This document shows positions 8,922 to 18,197 of a DNA stretch of 64,000 nucleotides, piece after piece. Within the stretch, counting starts at the first letter, position 1. Every line of letters begins with the position of its first letter. The notes under the pieces are model-generated. The model ran no database searches. It saw nothing but the letters and a program-made list of their open reading frames with translations, and had not been told where the DNA came from. Source of the DNA: Acinetobacter brisouioides. Lineage in GTDB: Bacteria > Pseudomonadota > Gammaproteobacteria > Pseudomonadales > Moraxellaceae. The stretch is from assembly GCF_004331075.1 (NCBI RefSeq), contig NZ_SJNX01000003.1, forward strand, positions 229,495-293,494, written 5' to 3'. A program made the translations under genes and the position numbers.

Positions 8922-10262
8922 ATGTCTTCTGCAAAAATTGGTTTACTATCGCTGACCGCGCTGGTATTTAGCTCCATGGTCGGCTCTGGGGTATTTAGCT
9001 TACCGCAGAACATGGCAGCTGTCGCCAATGGTTCAGCCCTGCTGATTGCATGGTTGATCACAGGGGTCGGCATTTTATTCTTAGCATTTTCGCTGTTGTA
9101 TTTATCGCGTCAATACCCTGAACTAGACGGCGGAATTTATAATTATGCCCGTGCAGGTTTTGGCGAACTGATTGGCTTCTGCTCTGCATGGGGCTACTGG
9201 CTGTGTACCACGATTGGCATTGTCGGTTATGTAGTGATTGTATTTTCAAGTCTCGGCACATTCGTGGATAGCAAAGAGCATGTGATCTTTGGCGACGGCA
9301 ATACCATTTATGCCCTGATTGGTTCATCAGTCTTTGTTTGGTTGGTGCATTGGCTAGTCAGTCGCGGCATTAAAGAAGCGGCAGTGGTCAACTTGATCGC
9401 CACAATTGCTAAGATTGTGCCGATGGTGGTATTTATTGCCTGTAGTTTGGTCGCATTTAAACTGGATTTATTCACACTCAATTTGAATGACTTCTCCTTA
9501 AAAATGCCACTTTGGAAACAAGTCAAAGACCTGATGCTGATTACCTTATGGGTATTTACAGGGATTGAAGGTGCGGTCGTGCTGTCTTCTCGGGCGCGTA
9601 ACCGTAATGACATTGGTAAAGCGACTGTTTTCGGGGTGTTATTGGCACTGGCTTTTTATATAATGGTGACCATCTTATCGTATGGCGTAGCGAGCCGTGC
9701 CGAGATTGCAGGTATGCATAACCCGTCTATGGCGACTATTTTGACCCAGTTGATTGGTTTACCAGGCACGATTGTGATTACCGTCGGTCTGATGATTTCG
9801 GTGGCATCCTCTTATTTAAGCTGGACATTGTTCGCTACGGAAATCCCGTTCTTGGCTGCGAAGAATGGCGCTTTCCCTGCAACCTTCCTCAAGACCAATC
9901 AAAATAACGTGCCGATTTCATCGCTGTGGCTAACTTCGATTGTGGTACAAGCTGCACTGATTGGCGTGTATTTTTTCAATAAAAACTACACATGGTTATT
10001 GATGATCTCTTCTGTCATGATTCTGTTGCCGTATTTGTTGGTTTCGGCTTTTTATCTAAAAGAATCAGGCAAAAATAAACAGCCTAAACATATCCTGATT
10101 GCCTTGGTTGCTACCATGTATGCAGTATGGTTATTGTATGCGGCAGATCTATCATTGCTGTGGGATTCGGTACAACTGTACACGGTTGGCTTAATGATTT
10201 TCATCTATAGCTATGTAAAACATAAAAAACGTCTTAGCGCTGATGACCAATCATTCACATAA
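8922..10262 (+). CDS. APC-superfamily basic amino acid antiporter/permease (ArcD-like)
   Basis: This 446-residue inner-membrane transporter has about 12 hydrophobic segments. The N-terminal SSMVGSGVFSLPQNMA and the later WVFTGIEGAVVLSSRARN are characteristic of the arginine:ornithine / basic amino acid antiporter branch of the APC superfamily. No arginine deiminase genes accompany it. It lies 5 bp behind mmuM, which instead suggests a role in S-methylmethionine or methionine-related uptake, like MmuP, another APC member. Family is firm; substrate is open. A strong bidirectional terminator separates it from the convergent gltP. Confidence 0.85.
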   Translation: MSSAKIGLLSLTALVFSSMVGSGVFSLPQNMAAVANGSALLIAWLITGVGILFLAFSLLYLSRQYPELDGGIYNYARAGFGELIGFCSAWGYWLCTTIGIVGYVVIVFSSLGTFVDSKEHVIFGDGNTIYALIGSSVFVWLVHWLVSRGIKEAAVVNLIATIAKIVPMVVFIACSLVAFKLDLFTLNLNDFSLKMPLWKQVKDLMLITLWVFTGIEGAVVLSSRARNRNDIGKATVFGVLLALAFYIMVTILSYGVASRAEIAGMHNPSMATILTQLIGLPGTIVITVGLMISVASSYLSWTLFATEIPFLAAKNGAFPATFLKTNQNNVPISSLWLTSIVVQAALIGVYFFNKNYTWLLMISSVMILLPYLLVSAFYLKESGKNKQPKHILIALVATMYAVWLLYAADLSLLWDSVQLYTVGLMIFIYSYVKHKKRLSADDQSFT

Positions 10263-10277
10263 ATTAATCCCTGACAT

Positions 10278-10306
10278 AAAAAACGGCTCTGATGAGCCGT
10301 TTTTTT
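10278..10306. terminator. Bidirectional terminator between the permease gene and gltP
   Basis: A-tract, CGGCTC (10284-10289), TGAT loop, GAGCCG (10294-10299), T-tract. It is symmetric and so can stop transcription from both sides. Confidence 0.9.
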
Positions 10307-10323
10307 ATCTGCCAAAAATCATC

Positions 10324-11610
10324 TTATTTGTAAGATGCTTCATAGGCTTTTGCTTTGTCTTCGTCAAATTGCTTCTGCCATTTACTGATGACCAGTACAG
10401 CCAAGGCATTACCCACCACGTTCAATGCAGTACGTGCCATGTCTAAAATACGGTCAACACCTGCGATAAACGCCAGACCTTCCAGTGGAATACCCACTGA
10501 ACCCAAAGTCGCTAGTAGCACCACGAAAGATACGCCAGGAACACCTGCAATCCCTTTTGATGTCACCATGAGGGTCAAGACCAACACGATTTCTTGAGTG
10601 ATCGACAAGTCAATGCCGTAAAGCTGAGCAATAAAGATTGCTGCGATACTTTGATACAGTGTAGAACCATCAAGGTTGAATGAATAACCTGTCGGTACCA
10701 CAAAGCTCGCAATGGCTTTTGGTGCACCGTAAGCTTCCATTTTTTCCATGATACGTGGCAAAACGGTTTCAGAACTTGCAGTTGAGTACGCCAAAATCAA
10801 TTCGTCTTTGAGAATCTTGATCAGGGTAAAAATGTTCAGACCACAAATTTTTGCCACCAGACCGAGTACACCGATCCCGAAGAACAAAATTGCGCCATAA
10901 ACCAAAATCACCAGTTTTGCCAAAGGCACTAAAGATGCAAAACCAAAAGTTGCCACAGTCGCTGTAATCAGTGCAAATACACCCACAGGCGCATATAGCA
11001 TGATCATGTGCGTGACTTTAAACATCGATTCAGAAACCGCTTTCAACACATTCAGTAATGGTTGTTTGGTTTCTACAGGAAGAGCCGCTAAACCAATCCC
11101 GAACATCACCGAGAAGAAAATAATCGGTAACATCTGCCCACTTGCCATCGCACTGAAGATGTTCGATGGAATCAGGGACAAGATCGTTTGCATCAAACCA
11201 TGAGACTGCGATTTTACTTCTTCAGTCGTATGTTCATATTGGGAAATATCCACTTTATGAAGCAACGACATGTCAACGCCTGTACCAGGATGGAAGACAT
11301 TGGCACACACAATACCGACAACAATGGCAATTGTTGTAATAATTTCAAAGTAAACAATGGTTTTTACACCCAAGATCCCAAGCTTTTTGGAATCTCCAAC
11401 CCCGGCAATACCCAAGATTAAAGTTGAAATCACAATCGGCACAACGATCATCTTGATCAAGTTAATAAAAATTTGACCGGCTGGTTTCAAAAAGTTATTC
11501 ACAACATTTTGCTGAATATCGGGTTGGTTGTGTAAAATTGTTCCCACAACGATACCCAAAATCAATGCAATTAAGATTTGCCAAGCAAGACTAATCTTGA
11601 ATTTGTTCAT
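10324..11610 (-). CDS. gltP: Glutamate/aspartate:proton symporter GltP (DAACS family)
   Basis: GltP takes up glutamate and aspartate with cations across the inner membrane. The 428-residue protein has the dicarboxylate/amino acid:cation symporter signatures: IFINLIKMIVVPIV early, the serine-rich re-entrant hairpin AYSTASSETVLPRIM near residue 277, SFNLDGSTLYQ, the second hairpin around KGIAGVPG, and DRILDMARTALNVVGN near the C-terminus. It could also accept C4-dicarboxylates (DctA). AAGG about 9 nt before the ATG serves as ribosome-binding site. In many A. baumannii genomes lldP occupies this side of the K locus; here gltP does. Confidence 0.88.
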   Translation of the reverse strand: MNKFKISLAWQILIALILGIVVGTILHNQPDIQQNVVNNFLKPAGQIFINLIKMIVVPIVISTLILGIAGVGDSKKLGILGVKTIVYFEIITTIAIVVGIVCANVFHPGTGVDMSLLHKVDISQYEHTTEEVKSQSHGLMQTILSLIPSNIFSAMASGQMLPIIFFSVMFGIGLAALPVETKQPLLNVLKAVSESMFKVTHMIMLYAPVGVFALITATVATFGFASLVPLAKLVILVYGAILFFGIGVLGLVAKICGLNIFTLIKILKDELILAYSTASSETVLPRIMEKMEAYGAPKAIASFVVPTGYSFNLDGSTLYQSIAAIFIAQLYGIDLSITQEIVLVLTLMVTSKGIAGVPGVSFVVLLATLGSVGIPLEGLAFIAGVDRILDMARTALNVVGNALAVLVISKWQKQFDEDKAKAYEASYK

Positions 11611-11746
11611 AGGCTGAGACCTTATACGATCCAGTTAGTTGTCCACAGTAATGGGCAGACATTAACGACGGAAGATGGAAAAGAATAAAGCATATAAGTC
11701 GAAATCCAATTTCGAGGCCGCTCCAAAATGCGACTACTCTACTCAT
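11591..11746 (-). CDS. Possible 51-codon leader ORF overlapping the gltP start
   Basis: On the minus strand an ATG at 11746, with GAGAG about 8 nt upstream, opens a 51-codon frame starting MSRVVAFWSGLEIG. It ends at a TAG at 11591, inside the first codons of gltP in another frame. I know no homologue. The overlap with the gltP ribosome-binding site and start would make translation of one affect the other. It may be a chance frame, and evidence is limited to start, Shine-Dalgarno and overlap. Confidence 0.3.
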   Translation of the reverse strand: MSRVVAFWSGLEIGFRLICFILFHLPSLMSAHYCGQLTGSYKVSAYEQIQD

Positions 11747-12134
11747 GGGTTATTCTCTCGTCAACATAAAAAATTTACAAACAACGAACAAAAAAATCTA
11801 AAAATACAAATCTTCATTTAATTCAAAATCTTATTTTTACTTTTAAATTTATTTTTTATTAAGAATTTATTAACAATTCATTAAAACATCTTACTCTATA
11901 TGAATAAAATACAAGAAATATAACTATAAGTTATTATTTTTCATATATTTAATTTCTATTTTTTTATAAAAAACCTCAATATTAATTGGAAAAATGTCTA
12001 ATTGCTTAAAATGCCAATTTATGCTTTAAAAGTTCATGGTTTCGAGGTCATCTGTTGTATTCATACGTATAAACATATCCCTAAAGCCCGCTATAATGTG
12101 TTCTTCCAATAATAGTATTATCCTTATTCAAATC
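11747..12134. promoter_or_regulatory. Divergent AT-rich promoter region between gltP and pgm
   Basis: This stretch of about 390 bp has no credible gene and long A/T tracts. It must hold the promoters for leftward gltP and rightward pgm. An in-frame ATG at 12036 would lengthen pgm by 33 residues, but the added peptide does not resemble the family. I identify no operator. Confidence 0.4.
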
Positions 12135-13505
12135 ATGACTAAACTCAGCTGTTTTAAAGCCTACGACATTCGAGGCAAACTCGAAACTGAACTCAATGAA
12201 GAAATCGCCTATAAAATTGGTCGCGCTTACGGTCAGATCTATCAACCTAAAACCGTTGCCGTAGGCTGTGATGTGCGTCTCAGTAGCGAAAGTTTAAAAC
12301 AAGCCACGATTCACGGTCTAAATGATGCAGGCGTGAATGTTCTCGACTTAGGCATGACAGGCACAGAAGAAGTTTACTTCGCAGCTTTTCATCTCGATGT
12401 TCAGGGCGGGATTGAAGTGACTGCCAGCCATAACCCAATGGACTATAACGGCATGAAACTGGTTCGGGAAAATGCCCGCCCAATCAGTGCCGATACAGGA
12501 TTAAAAGAAATTCAAGCATTGGCTGAAAGTGCTGCATTTACTGAGGTCAGCCAAAAAGGTACAACCCAAAGCTATAATATTTTAGCTGAATTTGTGCAAC
12601 ATCTTTTGACCTACATTCAACCTGAAAAAATTCGCCCACTCAAATTAGTGGTCAATGCAGGTAATGGTGCGGCAGGTCATGTGATTGATGCGATTGAAGC
12701 ACAATTTAAAGCACTCAGTATTCCTGTCGAATTCATCAAGATTCATCATGAAGCCGACGGTACTTTCCCAAATGGTATTCCTAACCCATTGTTGATTGAA
12801 AACCGTGACAGCACTTCACAAGCTGTGATTGCACATCAAGTCGATATGGGGATCGCATGGGATGGCGACTTTGACCGCTGCTTCCTGTTCGATGAAAAAG
12901 GTCAGTTTATTGAAGGCTACTATATTGTCGGATTGTTGGCACAGGCTTTCCTATTACAACATCCCAATGAAAAGATTGTGCATGACCCTCGTCTGGTCTG
13001 GAATACACAAGATCTTGTCGAGAAATATCAAGGGCAAACTGTACAGTCCAAATCAGGTCATGCTTTTATTAAGCAAATCATGCGTGAAGAAAATGCGATT
13101 TATGGCGGAGAGATGAGTGCCCATCACTATTTCCGCGATTTTGCCTACTGTGACAGCGGTATGATTCCATGGTTATTAGTTGCGAACCTGTTGTCTGAAA
13201 CCCAGCAATCTTTGTCGAGCTTGGTAGAAGACATGATTGCCAAGTTCCCATGCAGTGGTGAAATCAACTTTAAAGTGGCTGACAGCCAAGTCACCATTCA
13301 GAAAATTTTTGATCATTACGCCGATCAAAATCCAGTCATTGACCGTACAGATGGCGTGAGTCTCGACTTTGGCGCATGGCGTTTAAATATCCGTGCATCC
13401 AATACGGAACCATTACTACGCTTAAATATTGAAAGTCGTCGTGATAAACAACCTCGCCCAATGCAAAGCTATGTGGATGAACTTTCAACCATGATTCAAA
13501 GTTAA
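12135..13505 (+). CDS. pgm: Phosphomannomutase/phosphoglucomutase (ManB/AlgC type)
   Basis: This enzyme interconverts the 6- and 1-phosphates of mannose and glucose, feeding GalU (UDP-Glc) and ManC (GDP-Man), both encoded in this window. The ATG at 12135 gives 456 residues beginning [14 protein letters not shown], the canonical start; a longer frame from 12036 is rejected. The active-site phosphoserine is in TASHNP (about Ser98), the Mg-binding loop is DGDFDRC, the sugar-binding loop [10 protein letters not shown], and the C-terminal phosphate-binding loop RASNTEP. In A. baumannii K loci this is the terminal conserved gene, convergent with the rest, as here. With bifunctional ManC it completes the route from fructose-6-phosphate to the GDP-mannose used by Gmd. 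Confidence 0.95.
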   Translation: MTKLSCFKAYDIRGKLETELNEEIAYKIGRAYGQIYQPKTVAVGCDVRLSSESLKQATIHGLNDAGVNVLDLGMTGTEEVYFAAFHLDVQGGIEVTASHNPMDYNGMKLVRENARPISADTGLKEIQALAESAAFTEVSQKGTTQSYNILAEFVQHLLTYIQPEKIRPLKLVVNAGNGAAGHVIDAIEAQFKALSIPVEFIKIHHEADGTFPNGIPNPLLIENRDSTSQAVIAHQVDMGIAWDGDFDRCFLFDEKGQFIEGYYIVGLLAQAFLLQHPNEKIVHDPRLVWNTQDLVEKYQGQTVQSKSGHAFIKQIMREENAIYGGEMSAHHYFRDFAYCDSGMIPWLLVANLLSETQQSLSSLVEDMIAKFPCSGEINFKVADSQVTIQKIFDHYADQNPVIDRTDGVSLDFGAWRLNIRASNTEPLLRLNIESRRDKQPRPMQSYVDELSTMIQS

Positions 13506-13528
13506 TCACGGCTCATCATTCGGCAATT

Positions 13529-13556
13529 AAAAAGCTCGGAATCAACCGAGCTTTTT
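13529..13556. terminator. Bidirectional terminator between pgm and the phosphoglycerol transferase gene
   Basis: AAAAAGCTCGG (13529-13539) pairs with CCGAGCTTTTT (13546-13556) around a 6-nt loop. Confidence 0.88.
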
Positions 13557-13561
13557 AATGC

Positions 13562-15394
13562 TTAATTTGCTGTTTGAGGCTTGAGCAGCTGATAAGTAAA
13601 ATTTTGTCCATTTAACGTATCATTGTTTAAGGCTTTATATTGATCAAGCAATTGCGCCTTATCGAACTGACACGAGGCTTTTTCATGAATAAATTTCTGA
13701 TGAATCACATCGTAACAGCGTGAAATACGTTCAATGAACTGATAATACGGTGGCAAAGGCAAATTCGCTAGATGCAAAATTTTCGGTGCTAAAAAGCTGG
13801 TTGCTATATACGGCTGCGCCAGTATTTTTCGCTGTACAGGATAATTACTCCACAACATTAACGGCGTTTCGTAAGCATTCAGCTCCTCGCGATTCGGGTC
13901 ATTCTCAAAATAATGATATTCATCATACACATTTTGCAAATTGGGCAAATGGTCACCAAAAGCAATCACAATGGTTGGACGATCTAGGGTTTTGACAAAC
14001 TCAGTCAAATTCCGAATATGCTGATCGGCACGCGCCACCCCTGCACTATAGGTTGCCATTTTCTGCTGTGCGCTTTCTGACAGGTTCGGATTGAGTTTAT
14101 AGGACTGTGTCCCATAGCGGTCATCCGAATATATCGGATGGTTTTCGACTGTAATCGCATAAATAAATTTAGGCTGGTCGCTAGCTAAACTCAATTCGCT
14201 TTTAATCGAATCAAAGATCACATCATCATTCGCCCAGCCTGCCTGATTAAACAACGTAGTACGATTGGCTGAATTCATCATGTTTTCTAGAGACACAAAC
14301 TTGTTAAAGCCCATCTGCTGATAAACACGGTTACGGTTGTAGTAATAACGCCAGTTGTTGTGCATGGCGATGGTGTCGTAACCCAAGCTGTTCAAATATA
14401 ACGGCAAGGAATAAATCGGTTTACGGATTTTGGCCACATAAACCAGCTCGTTACGAAAGAAAATCGTATTTAAACTGGTGAGCGCTTCAAATTCGACATT
14501 GGCAGTTCCACCACCGAATGATGGAGACAGGAGTGCCGACACCCGATTTTGACTGGTAAATGGAGTTAAGTTCTTGGGCAATTTTTTATCGAGTAAGCGC
14601 GGATTCCACATCGACTCATCCATGACCACTACAATATTCGGTTGCCCAGTTACACTCGTGGCGATAGGCGCGACTGGCGTTTCTAACGGTTTAAAAATCT
14701 GTTCAATGGTTTCACGTGAAACCGTTTCATGGGGTAAAAAAGCCTCAGTTAAGCTATCCAAAATTTTCGACATGAAAAATGTGGTAAAGCCAAAATTCTG
14801 AATCTTACGAAAATCGCCCATCCAGTCACTGCGGGTATTGGGAAAGCCTGACATATTTAAGCAAATACTGGGATAATCAGGTTTGCTGCATGCCCCTATC
14901 GGGCTTTTGATATAATTTAAATAAATTGCTGAGCAGAACATCACCACACTCAGTGTAATCTGTAGCCAATAAGTTTTGAGTAATGTCCTTTTTTCTTTTT
15001 TAAAACAAACCATCAGCACTGCAATAAACACCACAACAAATGCAAAAAAGACAATATTGAGTGCTACAGGTGCAGCCTTAAAGGCTTCTGAAAACAATAA
15101 AATATCGTCAGGGCTAAAGTTGGTGGAGAGATATTTTTCTTTTTTAAAATTAATAAATTCAATCAAGCCCACAAAAACCTGACTCAGGATCAACGCGGTA
15201 TATTGTCGCCTTAAAACCGCCGCAAACAGCAAAATCAAACTGTAATTAAAAATACAAGACATCAATGTCTTAGCAAGACGATCTGAAAAAAAGCCATCAA
15301 GGAAAAAATTCCAGTTTGAGGCAAGGTAGATTGAAAAAAATGTAGAAAAACAAGCCACAAGCAAAAAGAGAATTTGCTGGCGTAAGGTGTTCAT
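13562..15394 (-). CDS. LtaS-type phosphoglycerol/phosphoethanolamine transferase (Pgt1-like)
   Basis: This is a 610-residue membrane enzyme of the alkaline phosphatase/sulfatase superfamily. Five N-terminal membrane segments (about residues 1-165) are followed by a large periplasmic sulfatase-fold domain. That domain has VVVMDESMWNP (metal ligand), SFGGGTANVEFEALTSLNT with the likely nucleophilic Thr, and AFGDHLPN metal ligands near residue 485. Relatives transfer sn-glycerol-1-phosphate from phosphatidylglycerol to polymers (LtaS, OpgB) or modify glycans. A homologue called pgt1 sits here in several A. baumannii K loci and is thought to add phosphoglycerol to the polysaccharide. It is separated from galE by a terminator and has its own start at 15394. 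Confidence 0.8.
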   Translation of the reverse strand: MNTLRQQILFLLVACFSTFFSIYLASNWNFFLDGFFSDRLAKTLMSCIFNYSLILLFAAVLRRQYTALILSQVFVGLIEFINFKKEKYLSTNFSPDDILLFSEAFKAAPVALNIVFFAFVVVFIAVLMVCFKKEKRTLLKTYWLQITLSVVMFCSAIYLNYIKSPIGACSKPDYPSICLNMSGFPNTRSDWMGDFRKIQNFGFTTFFMSKILDSLTEAFLPHETVSRETIEQIFKPLETPVAPIATSVTGQPNIVVVMDESMWNPRLLDKKLPKNLTPFTSQNRVSALLSPSFGGGTANVEFEALTSLNTIFFRNELVYVAKIRKPIYSLPLYLNSLGYDTIAMHNNWRYYYNRNRVYQQMGFNKFVSLENMMNSANRTTLFNQAGWANDDVIFDSIKSELSLASDQPKFIYAITVENHPIYSDDRYGTQSYKLNPNLSESAQQKMATYSAGVARADQHIRNLTEFVKTLDRPTIVIAFGDHLPNLQNVYDEYHYFENDPNREELNAYETPLMLWSNYPVQRKILAQPYIATSFLAPKILHLANLPLPPYYQFIERISRCYDVIHQKFIHEKASCQFDKAQLLDQYKALNNDTLNGQNFTYQLLKPQTAN

Positions 15395-15465
15395 AAGGCA
15401 GGAGCAAGGAAATTAATCAAACAGATGGTAAATTATAACAAAAGAGTCAGCCCTACGGGAAACCG

Positions 15466-15493
15466 CCAATAAAAATGGCGCATTCAGCGCCAT
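15466..15493 (-). terminator. Terminator at the end of the polysaccharide operon (after galE)
   Basis: On the minus strand ATGGCGC (15493-15487) pairs with GCGCCAT (15481-15475) and is followed by a T-rich run. It marks the end of the long leftward operon. Confidence 0.75.
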
Positions 15494-15510
15494 CTCTATC
15501 ATTGTATGGG

Positions 15511-16527
15511 TTAACGATAACCTTGTGGATTCTGTTTTTGCCAGTTCCAGCTATGTTTCAGCATATCCTCTAACTGATACTGTGGCTGCCAGCCCAGTTC
15601 TGCAATTGCACGAGCATTATCGGCAAAACAGGTGGCGATATCGCCTGCACGGCGTGGGGCGAATTCAAAGGCAATCGTCACACCATTAATCTGTTCAAAG
15701 CTGTTTTTAATTTCAAGAACTGAAAAACCCCGTCCTGTACCAATATTCCATACACGACAACCCTGCTGTTGCAGACGGTTTTTCAGCGCGCAAACATGGG
15801 CATTGGCTAAATCCACCACATGAATATAATCTCGCACCCCTGTACCATCAGGCGTGTCATAATCATTGCCAAAGATTGCCAGTTTTTCGCGTTTTCCAAC
15901 AGCAACCTGTGTGATATACGGCATTAAATTGTTGGGAATACCTTGTGGATCTTCACCGATATGCCCCGTTGGGTGTGCGCCGACAGGGTTAAAATAACGC
16001 AGCAAGGCAAATGACCAGCGTTCATCGGACGCTGCCAGTTTTTCCAGCATTTGCTCAACGACTAATTTAGTATAGCCATAGTTATTATTCGGCATGGCAG
16101 TTGGCATGTTTTCATTCAGTGGCGATGGGTGTGCATCACCATATACCGTTGCAGACGAGCTAAAGACTAGACGAAATACCCCCGCCCGCTGCATTGCCTG
16201 TACCAAGTTAATACTGCCAGAAATATTATGATCAAAGTAAGTCAACGGGATCTGCTGGCTTTCACCCACAGCTTTTAAGCCTGCAAAATGGATCACTGCA
16301 TCAATCGCATACTCGGCAAAAATCTGATCCAGTAATTGACTGTCGCGAATATCACCTTCGATAAATTGCAGTGATTTTCCTGCAATTTTTTGTACGCGCT
16401 GCAAGGCTTCAGGTGAACTGTTACTTAGATTATCCAGTACCAACACTTCATAACCTGCTGCAAGCAAGGCGATACAGGTATGCGAACCGATATATCCAGC
16501 TCCGCCCGTCACTAAAATCATTGCCAT
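15511..16527 (-). CDS. galE: UDP-glucose/UDP-GlcNAc 4-epimerase (GalE/Gne1)
   Basis: It interconverts UDP-Glc and UDP-Gal, and possibly UDP-GlcNAc and UDP-GalNAc, for surface polysaccharide synthesis. The 338-residue short-chain dehydrogenase has the NAD-binding GGAGYIGSH at residue 8, the Ser/Tyr/Lys triad in SSSATVYG and NNYGYTKLV, and the RYFNPVGAHPTGHIGEDP segment of true GalE proteins. In Acinetobacter K loci the gene at this position is called gne1. AGGA lies 9 nt before the first of two in-frame ATGs, so I kept the start at 16527. It follows gpi by 2 bp and ends the operon. Confidence 0.92.
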   Translation of the reverse strand: MAMILVTGGAGYIGSHTCIALLAAGYEVLVLDNLSNSSPEALQRVQKIAGKSLQFIEGDIRDSQLLDQIFAEYAIDAVIHFAGLKAVGESQQIPLTYFDHNISGSINLVQAMQRAGVFRLVFSSSATVYGDAHPSPLNENMPTAMPNNNYGYTKLVVEQMLEKLAASDERWSFALLRYFNPVGAHPTGHIGEDPQGIPNNLMPYITQVAVGKREKLAIFGNDYDTPDGTGVRDYIHVVDLANAHVCALKNRLQQQGCRVWNIGTGRGFSVLEIKNSFEQINGVTIAFEFAPRRAGDIATCFADNARAIAELGWQPQYQLEDMLKHSWNWQKQNPQGYR

Positions 16528-16529
16528 GT

Positions 16530-18197
16530 TTATTTTCCTAACAGAATCTTGAGTAAGCCTTGTGTCGATGCATCCAGTTGCGACTCATCTTGCTGCTGAC
16601 CATTTAAAATCGGCAATAACTGATTGGCAATTTCTTTACCTTTTTCCACGCCCCACTGGTCAAAGGGATTAATGTTCCAAATCACAGATTGCACAAAAAC
16701 TTTATGTTCATAACAGGCGATCAGCATGCCTAAGCTATACGGATTGAGCTCATCCACCAACAGAGTTGAACTGCCTTGGTTACCAGCATACTGTTTATAA
16801 ATGGGTAAATGATCCAGCTCACTTTTATCCAAAGCTTGATTACCAAATGCCAGTAAGCGTGATTGTGCCAAACAATTCGAAAGCGCCAGATGATGCTGTT
16901 CGATCAGGGCACTGGCATTTTCCACATAAGTAAATTGTCGGGCATTGTAACGTTGTACAGGAGCAATAAAGTCACAACTGACCGCATGTGTCCCCTGATG
17001 GAGCAATTGGTAAAATGCATGCTGGGCATTTGGGCCAACTTCCCCCCAAACAATCGGGCAGGTTTTCATGCTCACTTTTTGCCCATTGCGCTGAATCGAT
17101 TTACCATTCGATTCCATTTCCAGTTGCTGCAAATACGCCGCAAAATATTTTAAACGCCCATCATAAGGTAAAATGGCATGGGTCTGTACATCGAGAAAAT
17201 TGGTATTCCAAACGCCAAGCAGCCCCATGAGTACTGGAATATTCTCTGCAAAATCAGCTGAACGGAAATGCTGATCAATCGCATGTGCCCCTGCTAAAAA
17301 CTGCTGAAAACCTTTAACGCCAATGGTTAAAGCAATCGGCAGACCAATACATGACCATAGCGAATAACGCCCACCCACCCAGTCCCAGAGCAGAAATTGT
17401 TTATCCGCAGCAATTCCCCATGCCGTCATCTTGTCTGCTTTGGTCGATACGCCAATAAAATGGCTTTTCGTGACCTTATCTTGCTGGCCCAAAGCTTTTT
17501 CAAGCCACAAACGCGCAGTTTGTGCATTGGACAGCGTATCAATCGTACCAAAAGATTTAGATGAAATAATAAACAGTGTTGTTTCGGGTCGTAGCTGATG
17601 CAGCAAATCTGAAAGTTGGCTACCATCCATGGTCGAAACAAAATGCACATGCAACGATTTTGCTGTATTGACTTTAAAATCAGACAAAGCATGTGTCGCC
17701 ATCAGTGGCCCTAAGTCAGAGCCGCCGACTCCGATATTGACCACATCCTGAATCACTTCGCCTGTTGCACCGCGATATTGCCCTGCATGAATTTTCTCCA
17801 CCAAAGCATACATACGCTGTAATTGCTGCTGAACTTGATCAGAAAATGCAGGAAACTCAGCGGACTTCGCAGGCAAACGCAGTGCCCAATGCATCGCTGC
17901 ACGCTGTTCAGTATAGTTAATCCGCTGCTCGGAAAATAAGGCTTGAATCCATTCCTTAAGCTGTTGTTGCTCAGCCAAGCGAACTAGCTGCTGGATAATC
18001 CGCTGGTCAATACGTTGCTTACTATAATCCAGAAACAACTGTTCAAACCGCAATGAAAACTGTTGAAAACGCTCAGCATCCAGCTCGAATAACTCCGTCA
18101 GATGTAACTGTGACATCGTTTCAGCCAAACTGCTGAGTTGTTGCTGTGCCAAACTGGTTTGGTGTTTGGGGAAATGGGTAATATTTTCTTCTGTCAT
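16530..18197 (-). CDS. pgi: Glucose-6-phosphate isomerase
   Basis: It interconverts glucose-6-phosphate and fructose-6-phosphate, linking central metabolism to the UDP-hexose and GDP-mannose branches of this locus. It has 555 residues, with the family signatures [16 protein letters not shown] and [13 protein letters not shown], the [16 protein letters not shown] block, and the C-terminal [12 protein letters not shown]. The gene (gpi in K-locus nomenclature) starts inside the ugd stop codon with a 4-nt ATGA overlap and is followed 2 bp later by galE. This tight coupling matches the conserved galU-ugd-gpi-gne1 module of Acinetobacter. Confidence 0.96.
   Translation of the reverse strand: MTEENITHFPKHQTSLAQQQLSSLAETMSQLHLTELFELDAERFQQFSLRFEQLFLDYSKQRIDQRIIQQLVRLAEQQQLKEWIQALFSEQRINYTEQRAAMHWALRLPAKSAEFPAFSDQVQQQLQRMYALVEKIHAGQYRGATGEVIQDVVNIGVGGSDLGPLMATHALSDFKVNTAKSLHVHFVSTMDGSQLSDLLHQLRPETTLFIISSKSFGTIDTLSNAQTARLWLEKALGQQDKVTKSHFIGVSTKADKMTAWGIAADKQFLLWDWVGGRYSLWSCIGLPIALTIGVKGFQQFLAGAHAIDQHFRSADFAENIPVLMGLLGVWNTNFLDVQTHAILPYDGRLKYFAAYLQQLEMESNGKSIQRNGQKVSMKTCPIVWGEVGPNAQHAFYQLLHQGTHAVSCDFIAPVQRYNARQFTYVENASALIEQHHLALSNCLAQSRLLAFGNQALDKSELDHLPIYKQYAGNQGSSTLLVDELNPYSLGMLIACYEHKVFVQSVIWNINPFDQWGVEKGKEIANQLLPILNGQQQDESQLDASTQGLLKILLGK

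Noticed and set aside
12036..12134. Upstream extension of pgm
   Set aside because: The 33 extra residues are unlike phosphomannomutase N-termini. The canonical MTKL start at 12135 fits.
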